Origin: Pseudoalteromonas sp. '520P1 No. 423'
GTDB taxonomy: Bacteria; Pseudomonadota; Gammaproteobacteria; Enterobacterales; Alteromonadaceae
NCBI RefSeq assembly: GCF_001269985.1
Contig: NZ_BBZB01000001.1
Span: 1,240,001-1,304,000, forward strand
Length of the DNA stretch: 64,000 nt
Direction: 5' to 3'
The stretch's first letter is position 1; the number at the start of each line of letters is the position of its first letter. Positions 1 to 7,665 of the stretch are shown here, piece by piece. Below the pieces are notes generated by a model, which was not told the origin of the DNA, searched no databases, and was given only the letters and a program-made list of their open reading frames with translations. A program made the translations under genes and the position numbers.

Positions 1-1
1 T

Positions 2-751
2 GGTTGTTTACCTATGTGCGGCCACGGTACTATCGGTACAATTACCGCTGGGCTTGAGGGCGGATTATTAAATAGTAAGGTTCCAGAAAAGTTAATTATT
101 GACGTGCCTGCAGGTCAAATTAATGTTGAATACCAAATGACAGGTAAGAAAGTTGATTGGGTTAAAATTTATAATATTGCATCGTACTTAGCACATCAAG
201 ATATCGAAATTGATGTGCCTGAGCTTGGTAAAATTAAACTTGATATTGCTTATGGTGGTAACTTTTACGCGATTGTAGAACCACAAGGAAATTATCCAGG
301 ATTAGAAAGCTTCACTCCAGATCAAATTTTAAAATACAGCCCCCTAATTCGTGAAATTGCGGGAAAAGCAGTTGAATGTGTACACCCTGAAGATCCAAGC
401 GTGAATGGTCTTTCACATGTTTTATGGACTGGCGAGCCTCAAAAAGCAGGTTCGTCTGCTGCTAATGCGGTCTTTTATGGTGATAAAGCCATTGATCGCT
501 CTCCATGTGGTACAGGTACATCAGCAAGAATGGCACAGTTATATACAAAAGGTTTATTAGAGCAAGGGCAAGATTTTGTTCACGAAAGCATTATCGGCAG
601 TCAATTTGTCGGAAGAGTGGAACGTGTAACTGAGATAGAGGGAATTACGGCAATCATGCCTTCAATTCAAGGATGGGCACAAGTTACGGGTAATAATCAC
701 ATCACAATTGATGATGATGATCCGTATGCCTTTGGTTTTCAATTAGTTTAG
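2..751 (+). CDS. 4-hydroxyproline 2-epimerase (proline racemase family), 5' end outside window
   Basis: Likely interconverts trans-4-hydroxy-L-proline and cis-4-hydroxy-D-proline, the first step of hydroxyproline catabolism. The frame is open from base 2, and the first visible residues GCLPMCGHGT hold the first catalytic Cys, so about 85-90 N-terminal residues lie upstream of the window. The second catalytic Cys is in SPCGTGTSA, about 164 residues after the visible Met. Having Cys at both positions points to an epimerase rather than the Cys/Thr trans-3-hydroxyproline dehydratases, and MCGHGTIG is typical of 4-hydroxyproline epimerases rather than proline racemase. The C-terminal part (AYGGNFYAIV, FVHESIIGS, PSIQGWA) is collinear with the family. 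The stop overlaps the Shine-Dalgarno of the downstream aldehyde dehydrogenase, so the two are probably cotranscribed. Epimerase versus racemase specificity is inferred from motifs only. Confidence 0.9.
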   Translation, partial: GCLPMCGHGTIGTITAGLEGGLLNSKVPEKLIIDVPAGQINVEYQMTGKKVDWVKIYNIASYLAHQDIEIDVPELGKIKLDIAYGGNFYAIVEPQGNYPGLESFTPDQILKYSPLIREIAGKAVECVHPEDPSVNGLSHVLWTGEPQKAGSSAANAVFYGDKAIDRSPCGTGTSARMAQLYTKGLLEQGQDFVHESIIGSQFVGRVERVTEIEGITAIMPSIQGWAQVTGNNHITIDDDDPYAFGFQLV

Positions 752-760
752 GAGATAAAT

Positions 761-2242
761 ATGTTATCTGGTTTATGTTTTATTGGCGGTCAATGGCAAG
801 CTGATACAGAAGTTACTTTTAATGCAATTAATGCAGCAGAGCACACTAGGTTAGCACCTGATTTTACTAACTGTAGCTCTGAGCAATTGGATCAAGCGTG
901 TTTACTAGCTGAGCAAGCTTTTGTTACATACCGTAAAAAAACAGTACAGCAGCGTTCAGATTTTTTAAATGAAATTGCTGAGCAATTAGTTAAAGTTGAG
1001 ACACAACTTGTTGAGCGTACACCATTGGAAACAGGTTTACCCCAAGCGAGAATTCAAGGTGAGCTTGGTCGTACAGTTAATCAATTAAGATTGTTTGCAA
1101 ATAATATCATTAAAGAGGCATCTATTATTGCACATGATACAGCTATGCCAGATCGCGCACCTATGCCGCGCCCTGATATGAAATTATCACAATTACCTTT
1201 AGGTCCAGTCGCTGTATTTGGTGCAAGTAATTTCCCATTAGCATTTAGTACTGCCGGTGGTGATACTGCGTCAGCTTTAGCTGCTGGTTGTCCGGTAATT
1301 TTTAAATCTCACTCAGCCCACCCAGGTACTTGTGAGATTGTTGCTAAAGCAATTGAAATTGCGATTGATAACTGTGATATGCCAAAAGGTGTATTTGCAT
1401 TAATTCATAGCAAAGCATATGAGATCAGTCATTCATTAGTTAAAAACCCTAAAATTAAAGCGGTTGGTTTTACGGGTTCTTATCGTGTGGGTATGGCATT
1501 ACAAGAAAGCATATACCAGCGTAAAGAGCCAATTCCTTTTTACGGTGAATTAGGTGCTGTAAACCCACAGCTGTTATTACCAGGTTTGATTTCTGAGAAA
1601 GCAGATTCGGTTGCACAGGAGTTTGTCGCTTCTATGAATATGGGTTGTGGCCAATTTTGTACAAATCCAGGTTTATGGTTAGTAAGCGAAGTTGAGAGAG
1701 CAACTTTTGAAAGTGTATTAGCTGATAAAATTCAATCAAGTCCTGCGCAAGTTATGCTGACTCCAGCTATGTTGAATGCATACCAATCAGGTTGTGAAAA
1801 CATATCTAAAGAAGCAACTTTGGTTGCTAAAGGTCAAGAGCAAGATAAAAAAGCGACAACACACTTATTTGTTACTTCTGCCGATGCTTTTATCAATAAT
1901 GCTAAATTACACGATGAAGTCTTTGGTCCAGCTTCACTAATTGTAACTTATAAAGACTTAGATCAAGCTGCGCAGTTAATTGATATTTTAGGCGGTCAGT
2001 TAACGGCTTCAGTTCATGGTTCAACTGATGTAATTAATGAAAATGAAGATCTTATTGAAGCATTATCATATAAAGTAGGTCGTTTAATTTTCAATCAAAT
2101 GCCAACAGGCGTCGAAGTAAGCGATGCAATGATGCATGGTGGACCTTTCCCTTCTTCAACAGATGTACGTAGTACATCGGTAGGCTCTCAAGCGATTAAT
2201 CGCTTTTTAAGACCTATTTGTTATCAAAACTCAGCAATGTAA
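761..2242 (+). CDS. Alpha-ketoglutaric semialdehyde (2,5-dioxopentanoate) dehydrogenase, NADP+-type ALDH
   Basis: Oxidises 2,5-dioxopentanoate to 2-oxoglutarate, the last step by which hydroxyproline carbon enters the TCA cycle. The protein is 493 aa, slightly shorter than many family members (about 500-525). Visible family marks are FGASNFPLAF in the nucleotide-binding fold, the FTGS motif near residue 240, the catalytic Glu in GELGAVNPQ and the catalytic Cys in MGCGQFCTNPG near residue 301. The GQFCTNPG form is characteristic of the ketoglutarate-semialdehyde group. Start: ATG with AGGAG 7 nt upstream, only 9 bp after the epimerase stop. A rho-independent terminator follows directly, so this ends the operon. 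ALDH substrate assignment rests on motif type and on the epimerase neighbour. Confidence 0.88.
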   Translation: MLSGLCFIGGQWQADTEVTFNAINAAEHTRLAPDFTNCSSEQLDQACLLAEQAFVTYRKKTVQQRSDFLNEIAEQLVKVETQLVERTPLETGLPQARIQGELGRTVNQLRLFANNIIKEASIIAHDTAMPDRAPMPRPDMKLSQLPLGPVAVFGASNFPLAFSTAGGDTASALAAGCPVIFKSHSAHPGTCEIVAKAIEIAIDNCDMPKGVFALIHSKAYEISHSLVKNPKIKAVGFTGSYRVGMALQESIYQRKEPIPFYGELGAVNPQLLLPGLISEKADSVAQEFVASMNMGCGQFCTNPGLWLVSEVERATFESVLADKIQSSPAQVMLTPAMLNAYQSGCENISKEATLVAKGQEQDKKATTHLFVTSADAFINNAKLHDEVFGPASLIVTYKDLDQAAQLIDILGGQLTASVHGSTDVINENEDLIEALSYKVGRLIFNQMPTGVEVSDAMMHGGPFPSSTDVRSTSVGSQAINRFLRPICYQNSAM

Positions 2243-2244
2243 TT

Positions 2245-2278
2245 AAAAAGGCTGCTCATAGAGTGGCCTTTTTTTTTC
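2245..2278 (+). terminator. Rho-independent terminator after the hydroxyproline operon
   Basis: AAAAGGC and GCCTTTT arms enclose a 13-nt loop and run into a T-rich tract, a few bases after the dehydrogenase stop. Confidence 0.75.
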
Positions 2279-2328
2279 AAGACGTTAAACTAGAGTAATA
2301 ATTATTAAAAATAAAGAAATGAATTAAT

Positions 2329-2727
2329 ATGGCTCTGGCATATAAAACACGAACCGAATTTGTTGTAGATGCAATTCGAGAAAAAATACTAAAAGGTGAA
2401 GTGAAATCTGGTCAGCCATTACGTCAAGCTGCTTTAGCCGAAGATCTTGATGTGAGTCGAATTCCTGTACGAGAAGCATTATTACAATTAGAAGCTGAAG
2501 GTTTAGTTAAGTTTCAAGCCCATAAGGGTGCGATTGTAACTGAGCTCAATGCAGAACATGTTGATGAGTTATTTGAACTAAGAGCCATGCTTGAAGCTGA
2601 GTTATTAGCACGTTCTATTCCAAATTTAACTACTGAAGACTTTGAGCAAGCTGAAAAGATTTTATTAGAGCTAGAAGATGCATTGCAACATGAAGATAGT
2701 GCAAATATTTGGCTCTATTTGCGTTAG
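2329..2727 (+). pseudogene. GntR/FCD-family regulator, 5' part, truncated by IS insertion
   Basis: N-terminal winged helix-turn-helix of a FadR-type GntR regulator (residues about 8-75; LPLRQA-like GQPLRQAALAEDL and SRIPVREALLQLEAEGLV motifs) followed by the start of an FCD ligand domain (ELFELRAMLEAELL). After codon 127 the frame enters the IS: the element supplies LYLR and a stop, giving a 132-residue product. Removing bases 2711-4385 and one 8-bp duplication restores one continuous 218-codon frame, SANIWADLNTHF, ending at 4668. That is a normal length for the family. Downstream position of a hydroxyproline operon suggests it regulated that pathway (inference). The truncated protein keeps the DNA-binding domain but loses most of the effector and dimerisation domain. 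Confidence 0.9.
2703..2710. repeat. Left 8-bp target-site duplication
   Basis: AAATATTT immediately outside the left inverted repeat; an identical copy lies at 4386-4393 outside the right one. Eight base pairs is the usual duplication length for IS1595-family elements. Confidence 0.92.
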
Positions 2728-2786
2728 TTGTTGATATCTGAATTTGTACTATAATTAATTGTCCCAAAGCTAGAGAGGTCGGGACA

Positions 2787-3761
2787 TTGAAGAAAAATCA
2801 ATTCACACTAATAATTGAATCGTTATCTAAGCTAACACATAACCAAAAACGATTGCTACACCATCACGTTGTAGAAGACCTCAAACGTGGTGATACTGAT
2901 AACTTGATCAATGAATGTAAAGGTGATGATGTTATCTGCCCTCACTGTGGTAATGAGGAAATTGGCAAATGGGGCATGGCTGCTGGCTTACAACGCTTCA
3001 AATGTAAAAACTCTTCATGTGGAAAAACTTTTAATGCTCTAACTAAAACACCTCTAGCTCGATTGAGAAAGCGTGAACTCTGGGCAAAGAACCTAGAGTA
3101 CATGTTAGATGGCTTGCCAATTAGACGAGTTGCGGAACTCTTAGAAGTTGCAGAGACTACAGCGTTTCGATGGCGACACAGATTCCTTAAAGCTCCAGCA
3201 CAGCGCAAACCATCAGAAGTAGCGGGAATCATCGAAGCTGATGAAATGTTTTTCATGGAGAGCTTTAAAGGCAACCAAACGATATATGATCGTAAGCCTA
3301 GAAAACGAGGTGGCATGGGCGATAGACGTACTGTTGATGATAAAATCCCTGTATTGATCGTAGTAGATAGAAGCGGAGGTTTAACAGACTTCGTACTTGA
3401 AGAACATTCAAGCGATGAAATTCACAATGCAATGAGACCAATAGTAAATCACGACAGTATTCTCTGTAGCGATGGCGCACACGCCTATCGTTCTTTCGCC
3501 AAGGAAGAAAATATCCAGCATTATCGCACGATAGTCAGTAAAGGTGAGCGAGTGATCGGTGGTCAATTCCATATCCAGAACGTAAATGGCTATATGAGCC
3601 GTTTACGGGGCTGGATGCGAAGGTTTAATGGTGTTGGTACAGAATATCTCCCAAATTACTTGGGTTGGATGAGAATGATGGATAGCAAGAAAGATAAGTA
3701 CAAAGAGGTAAGGCTTGCATACTTAATTGACGAAAATCTTGCTTATGGCCTCGTTGCCTAG
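2787..3761 (+). CDS. IS1595-family transposase (ISXO2-like DDE domain)
   Basis: Catalyses transposition of the surrounding element. The 324-aa protein has an N-terminal zinc ribbon (CPHCGNEE and, about 20 residues later, CKNSSCGKTF), a helix-turn-helix-like segment around residues 100-130 (RRVAELLEVAETTAFRWRHR), and an ISXO2-type catalytic domain. Likely catalytic acidic residues are in IIEADEMFF and LCSDGAHAYRSF. The third position appears to be in HIQNVNGYMSRLRGWM, which has Asn where many transposases have Glu; DDN variants are recognised in this family. The start is TTG at 2787 with AGAGAGG about 10 nt upstream; no better ATG is present. The frame is uninterrupted, so the element may be active. 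Confidence 0.92.
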   Translation: MKKNQFTLIIESLSKLTHNQKRLLHHHVVEDLKRGDTDNLINECKGDDVICPHCGNEEIGKWGMAAGLQRFKCKNSSCGKTFNALTKTPLARLRKRELWAKNLEYMLDGLPIRRVAELLEVAETTAFRWRHRFLKAPAQRKPSEVAGIIEADEMFFMESFKGNQTIYDRKPRKRGGMGDRRTVDDKIPVLIVVDRSGGLTDFVLEEHSSDEIHNAMRPIVNHDSILCSDGAHAYRSFAKEENIQHYRTIVSKGERVIGGQFHIQNVNGYMSRLRGWMRRFNGVGTEYLPNYLGWMRMMDSKKDKYKEVRLAYLIDENLAYGLVA

Positions 3762-3847
3762 ATTTATATTTATTTGATTATGAAGGCGATTTTGTTACAT
3801 TAATGTGTACTTACATATTGATAATAAAAATACTAAGGAAGGAAAAA

Positions 3848-4288
3848 ATGAAAAAGAGAATCGCAATATTAAGTTCAATATTAGGGTTGCAGTTTTCTGC
3901 TGTAGCTCAAGCTAATAACTATGCTGACGTTAAGCTTACTCACCTAGATCCAGAAAAGTCTGCTGCTACATGGGTTAGAACTAAACAAGTCACTCCTAGA
4001 TACCCTATGGATCTAGCTATGAAAGGTATAGCTGGTTGTGGAGTCTTTAAGCTGACCGTAGATGAAGACGGTAAATCACAAGATATAGAATTAGTTTCGT
4101 CTATTCCTAAGAAAGTTATTTTCAAACCTGCTAAAAAGGTCATAAAAAAGTGGCGCTGGGAAAATGTTTCAGGCCAGCCAAGCCAAGCTGAAGAAAAGGT
4201 AATACGCTTAGATTTTTGTATGGGCGGAAGCTCTGAAGAAGAAGCAAAAGCTAGGTGTGCTGAACAAGCAAAACTTCAATGTGAATAA
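3848..4288 (+). CDS. IS-borne passenger gene: exported TonB C-terminal-domain-like protein
   Basis: A 146-residue protein inside the insertion sequence. It starts with a clear signal peptide (MKKRIAILSSILGLQFSAVA, likely cut after AQA) and continues with a TonB-type C-terminal domain: the TPRYPMDLAMKGIAGCGVFK stretch, DEDGKSQDIELVSS, and a conserved KKWRWE segment near residue 100. The C-terminal tail is Cys- and Glu-rich (EEEAKARCAEQAKLQCE). There is no N-terminal membrane anchor or proline-rich spacer, so it is not a full TonB; it resembles short periplasmic TonB-domain proteins. Start chosen at 3848 (AAGGAAGG just upstream), not the longer GTG-type extension. Its role for the element or host is unknown. 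Confidence 0.75.
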   Translation: MKKRIAILSSILGLQFSAVAQANNYADVKLTHLDPEKSAATWVRTKQVTPRYPMDLAMKGIAGCGVFKLTVDEDGKSQDIELVSSIPKKVIFKPAKKVIKKWRWENVSGQPSQAEEKVIRLDFCMGGSSEEEAKARCAEQAKLQCE

Positions 4289-4311
4289 TATTTAAAATAC
4301 TTTTCAAAATA

Positions 4312-4343
4312 GCGTGGGAATAATCAGTAATTTCCACGTTTTC
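4312..4343 (+). terminator. Possible terminator inside the IS after the passenger gene
   Basis: CGTGG...CCACG arms with additional A-T pairs, followed by TTTTCT, 24 nt after the passenger-gene stop. The stem is short and interrupted, so this is tentative. Confidence 0.35.
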
Positions 4344-4385
4344 TCCCACAAAAGGAATTATTCAACACTTAACGCAAATAGAGCC

Positions 4386-4393
4386 AAATATTT
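4386..4393. repeat. Right 8-bp target-site duplication
   Basis: AAATATTT directly after the right inverted repeat, identical to 2703-2710. Confidence 0.92.
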
Positions 4394-4668
4394 GGGCTGA
4401 TTTAAATACACACTTTCACGCCTATTTATATAAAGGTAGCGATCGCCCGCAAACAATTGATATTGTAAACACCTTAAATAAAAACTCTGACCGCTATATT
4501 CGCATGCATTTATTATTGGCTGGCGGAATAAAAAAAGCAGGCCCAGAACATAGACAGTTAATTGATTTTTGTAAATCAGGTAACGTTGAAAGTGCTTGCC
4601 AACTTTTAAAGCAACATATATTAGGCGCTAAAGAAGAAATAAAAGAGTTATTAATAAATAATAACTAA
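4394..4668 (+). pseudogene. GntR/FCD-family regulator, 3' part separated by the IS
   Basis: Continues the frame of the truncated regulator that starts at 2329: ADLNTHFHAYLYKGSDRPQ, then SDRYIRMHLLLAGG and EHRQLIDFCKSGNVESA, ending ILGAKEEIKELLINNN. These are the C-terminal helices of an FCD domain, including the conserved HxxL-type and EH(R/Q) segments that bind metal or effector. No start codon with a ribosome-binding site is seen, so it is unlikely to be expressed as a protein. Confidence 0.9.
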
Positions 4669-4705
4669 TACCAATTCCAATAAATATGTAATCAATCTAA
4701 ATTGT
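4668..4705. repeat. Half copy of an ATACCAATT palindromic repeat
   Basis: Begins ATACCAATTCCAATAAATA, which matches the left arm of the complete repeat at 51388 except for a few bases, and overlaps the regulator stop codon. The opposite arm is not found nearby, so this is a degenerate or half element. Confidence 0.45.
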
Positions 4706-4711
4706 CTAAAT

Positions 4712-4740
4712 AAAAAAGCATCCATCAGGATGCTTTTTTA
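4712..4740. terminator. Strong bidirectional terminator
   Basis: AAAAAGCATCC and GGATGCTTTTT form an 11-bp perfect stem around ATCA with T-tracts readable on both strands. It ends the former GntR gene on the plus strand. Confidence 0.8.
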
Positions 4741-4741
4741 T

Positions 4742-4846
4742 TTACTGCTGTATTGATGTGAAAAAAGAAGGATCAAAAGTAATCAGTCCATATTCAATCG
4801 CTAAGTACAGATAGGGCAAACTTTCATAAATTGGTTTACTAAGCAT
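4742..4846 (-). CDS. Possible small ORF of 34 aa, perhaps a degenerate membrane protein
   Basis: On the minus strand ATG at 4846 opens a 34-residue frame beginning MLSKPIYESLPYLYLAIEYG. The opening resembles small membrane proteins of marine gammaproteobacteria that start with a KPxYExLPY motif, but this one is short, lacks a clear membrane helix after the motif, and has no good ribosome-binding site. It may be a remnant. The rest of the 4.67-4.94 kb gap holds a terminator and a half palindromic repeat and nothing else I recognise. Confidence 0.25.
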   Translation of the reverse strand: MLSKPIYESLPYLYLAIEYGLITFDPSFFTSIQQ

Positions 4847-4940
4847 ATTAATCAAAACTTATTTAACATGCTTGGATTTTAGACGATAAAATAAATTTAG
4901 GAAGGATCTTTAAAAAAGTGTGAAATTCAAAATAAATGAG

Positions 4941-5303
4941 TTACTCAGGATGAGCAAGCGCATCTAACTCTCTATTTAACAGCTCATCATCACCTACATT
5001 CAGTTCAATTAAACGTTTTAAATGCGTGGCGCTATCGATATCAATTTGCTCACACAACAAGCCTAAATATTCTTCTTTTTCGTGAACAACGCTCGCATTC
5101 ATATTGAGCTCGATTTCACTTTGTGCAAGTTTAAAAGTTAATAAAACAGACTTAGCATCGCCACTTTTCCAATTATCAGGTTTTTTTACAAGTGCACCCT
5201 TTAAAGATAAATCTATAAGCTCGGTAGTCCAAACTTTGCCCATATCTGAAAGATGGGCTGTGGTTGAAAATATAATTCGAGTAAAGTGTCGTCTATTTTG
5301 CAT
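4941..5303 (-). CDS. Single-domain PilZ protein (c-di-GMP binding)
   Basis: A 120-aa protein made almost wholly of one PilZ domain. The c-di-GMP-binding arginine motif is at the N-terminus (QNRRHFTR, residues 2-9), and the second signature DLSLKGALV (D-x-S-x-x-G) is about 27-35. The remaining strands (SVLLTFKLAQSEIELNMNAS, GLLCEQID) fit a PilZ barrel, followed by a helical, acidic tail. Proteins of this size usually act as c-di-GMP effectors or adaptors for motility, adhesion or exopolysaccharide. It is monocistronic here; an HD-GYP phosphodiesterase and a GGDEF remnant are elsewhere in the window but not linked. Target process unknown. Confidence 0.85.
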   Translation of the reverse strand: MQNRRHFTRIIFSTTAHLSDMGKVWTTELIDLSLKGALVKKPDNWKSGDAKSVLLTFKLAQSEIELNMNASVVHEKEEYLGLLCEQIDIDSATHLKRLIELNVGDDELLNRELDALAHPE

Positions 5304-5456
5304 AGTGAAAGCTCATAAAATTTAAGGATATAAACTGAAATATTAATTTCAGTTTATTAAAGGGTTAAAGTTATGGTTAATACATAACTTAATTGATACT
5401 TTTAAGAATAGTCTGTTTTATCATGACTTGGTAGTCATAATCATTAGATTAGCTAA

Positions 5457-6644
5457 TCAAGTTAAATTATTTATACTTTCACTGATACCTTCTAATGTCA
5501 GAGGATACATTCTGTTTGCCATTAACTCTTTTATCATATTGATTGAATGGTAATAATTCCAATGCTCTTTGGGTTGTGGATTGAGCCATACCGCTTTGTC
5601 AAAATGGTTTGTGATTTGGTTTATCCACATAGAGCCAGGTTGTTCATTCCAATGTTCAACACTGCCACCCGGGTAAGCTATTTCATAAGGTCCCATAGTG
5701 GCATCACCTACAAATATCACCTTATAATCTCGGCCAAAACGATTAATTAGCTCTAAAGTGCTTAACGTTTCTTGACGTCTTCGGTTATTGTCTTGCCAAA
5801 CATGCTCATACAAACAATTATGAAAGTAGAAAAACTCTAAATATTTAAATTCGTTATGGGCTGCACTAAATAGCTCTTCACAGGTTTGAATATAGTCATC
5901 CATTGATCCGCCCACATCAAAAAACATAAGTACTTTAACTGCATTATGACGTTCGGGCTGCATTTTTACATCTAACATACCGCCTTGAGCAGCGGTTGCA
6001 CTAATCGTTGCATTGAGATCTAATTCATCACTGGCACCTGCCCGAGCAAATTTTCTTAGTTTTTTGAGTGCAAGTTTCATAGTGCGTGAGCTTATTTGCG
6101 CATCAGCATCAAAGTTTTTAAATTCTCTTTTATCCCATACTTTAACAGCTTGCCGGTTTCGATTACCATCTTGCCCTATTCTGATCCCCTCGGGATTATA
6201 GCCATAAGCACCAAATGGTGACGTACCACCCGTGCCAACCCATTTATTACCACCTGCATGACGTTTTTGTTGCTCGGCTAAACGCTCTTTTAGCGTTTTC
6301 ATTAATTCATCAAGACCGCCCATAGCCTGAATTTTCTGTTTTTCTTCTTCAGTTAAATGCTTTTCGAACTCTTTTCTTAACCAATCGGCTGGCAGTTCAT
6401 TTTGTTGTTTTAGCTGCTCAAATAAATCAATGTTCTCAATACCTTCAAAGTAATGGGCAAATGCTTTATCAAATTTATCGAATTGAGTTTCATCCTTTAC
6501 CATGATGGTTCGCGCTAAAAAGTAAAAATCATCAATATTGGCAAAAACAGCACCTTTTTCTAAGGCACGTATTAAATCTAATAGTTCACGCATGCTGACA
6601 GCAAGCCGGTATTTTTTTAAGGTTAGGAAAAACTCAATTAGCAT
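5457..6644 (-). CDS. VWA-domain protein of the CoxE-like family
   Basis: A 395-aa cytosolic protein with a CoxE-like N-terminal region (FFLTLKKYRLAVSMRELLDL; charged coiled-coil-like segment EEEKQKIQAMGGLDELMKTL near residues 97-116) and a C-terminal von Willebrand factor A domain. The metal-ion-dependent adhesion motif is DVGGSMDD (D-x-G-x-S) near residue 244, and a conserved threonine/aspartate segment, VGDATMGPYEI, follows. In known systems a MoxR-type AAA+ ATPase and such a VWA protein act as a chaperone pair that activates or inserts cofactors into a client enzyme. The MoxR partner is 18 bp upstream on the same strand. No client enzyme is adjacent, so the substrate is unknown. Confidence 0.85.
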   Translation of the reverse strand: MLIEFFLTLKKYRLAVSMRELLDLIRALEKGAVFANIDDFYFLARTIMVKDETQFDKFDKAFAHYFEGIENIDLFEQLKQQNELPADWLRKEFEKHLTEEEKQKIQAMGGLDELMKTLKERLAEQQKRHAGGNKWVGTGGTSPFGAYGYNPEGIRIGQDGNRNRQAVKVWDKREFKNFDADAQISSRTMKLALKKLRKFARAGASDELDLNATISATAAQGGMLDVKMQPERHNAVKVLMFFDVGGSMDDYIQTCEELFSAAHNEFKYLEFFYFHNCLYEHVWQDNNRRRQETLSTLELINRFGRDYKVIFVGDATMGPYEIAYPGGSVEHWNEQPGSMWINQITNHFDKAVWLNPQPKEHWNYYHSINMIKELMANRMYPLTLEGISESINNLT

Positions 6645-6662
6645 AATTATTAACTCTTAAGG

Positions 6663-7499
6663 TCATCTTCTACTCATAAAAGCAAGCTTTTCTAATAAAG
6701 TGATGTCTTGCTCATTTTTAAGTAAAGCACCAAACATTGGCATTAAACCACCTTTATTTGTTTTATCTTGCAGTGCTTCAGGTGAGATATCTTCAGCAAG
6801 TAATAATTTAAGCCAATCAAGTAATTCACTTGTAGAAGGTTTCTTTTTAAGGCCGTTAACTTCACGTAAATTAAAAAAAGTTTCAAGTGCAGCTGTGACT
6901 AGGTTTTGTTTTACATCAGGATGATGCACATCTATGATTTGCTGCATTTCACTGGTTGTTGGAAAATTAATATAGTGAAAGAAACAGCGGCGTAAAAAAG
7001 CATCGGGAAGTTCTTTTTCATTATTAGATGTGATAATTACGATAGGTCTTTGCTTGGCGACAATGCGTTCTTGTGTTTCATAAACATGGAACTCCATCTT
7101 GTCTAACTCAAGTAATAAGTCATTTGGAAATTCTATATCAGCCTTATCTATCTCATCAATCAATAGAACTGGGCGTCTAGAGGCATCAAATGCTTGCCAT
7201 AATTTACCTTTAACTATGTAGTTGCCAATATCATTTACTTTCTCATCACCAAGTTGGCTATCTCTTAAGCGAGATACAGCATCATACTCATATAATCCTT
7301 GCTGGGCTTTAGTGGTTGATTTTATATGCCATTGAATTAAATCAGTACCTAAAGCAGCGGCAAGTTCTTCAGCTAACATGGTTTTACCTGTGCCAGGCTC
7401 ACCTTTTATGAATAAAGGCTTTTCTAACAGGATGGCCGCATTAACGGCAAGTTTTAAAGAGTTACTCGCGATATAGTTTTCAGTGCCATTAAATTGCAT
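6663..7499 (-). CDS. MoxR-family AAA+ ATPase
   Basis: 278-aa AAA+ ATPase with Walker A GEPGTGKT (about residues 32-39), Walker B VLLIDEIDKAD (about 108-118), sensor-1 region IVIITSNNEKELPD and the arginine-finger-like FLRRCFFHYI. It probably remodels a client protein with the downstream VWA partner. Start chosen at the third in-frame Met (MQFNGTENYI), because AAGG lies 8 nt upstream and the family begins with this M-x-F-x-G-T motif; the longer frame from 7535 adds residues not seen in relatives. The MoxR-VWA pair forms a two-gene operon transcribed leftward. Confidence 0.9.
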   Translation of the reverse strand: MQFNGTENYIASNSLKLAVNAAILLEKPLFIKGEPGTGKTMLAEELAAALGTDLIQWHIKSTTKAQQGLYEYDAVSRLRDSQLGDEKVNDIGNYIVKGKLWQAFDASRRPVLLIDEIDKADIEFPNDLLLELDKMEFHVYETQERIVAKQRPIVIITSNNEKELPDAFLRRCFFHYINFPTTSEMQQIIDVHHPDVKQNLVTAALETFFNLREVNGLKKKPSTSELLDWLKLLLAEDISPEALQDKTNKGGLMPMFGALLKNEQDITLLEKLAFMSRR

Positions 7500-7665
7500 G
7501 GTCATTACCTTGAAGTGGTCAGATGAGGTAATCATCCCATATTTTTACTTTTTTGTTGATAACTTTTTATTCGGGTCATTGAGTGTTGTACTGGAGTGAT
7601 TTAAATATTTACAGACAAACTAAGAGTTAGCTGCAAATATTTAGGAATTGATTTAAATTATAATG

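Larger units (their letters stand above)
2711..4385 (+). mobile_element. Complete IS1595-family insertion sequence, 1675 bp, with passenger gene
   Basis: The ends are imperfect inverted repeats of 24 bp (2711-2734 and 4362-4385; 22 of 24 match, both starting GGCTCTATTTGCGTTA). They are flanked by identical AAATATTT duplications, and the interrupted GntR frame is restored exactly when the element is removed. Inside are an ISXO2-type transposase (2787-3761) and a second gene encoding a secreted TonB-like protein (3848-4288), both on the plus strand. Simple IS1595 elements are about 0.7-1.1 kb, so the extra length is explained by the passenger gene; passenger genes are known in some IS1595 subgroups. 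Identical duplications and an intact transposase suggest a fairly recent insertion. Confidence 0.93.

Noticed and set aside
2942..3316. 124-codon antisense frame inside the transposase gene
   Set aside because: Mirror of the coding strand with no start signal or known family; the transposase on the other strand is clear.
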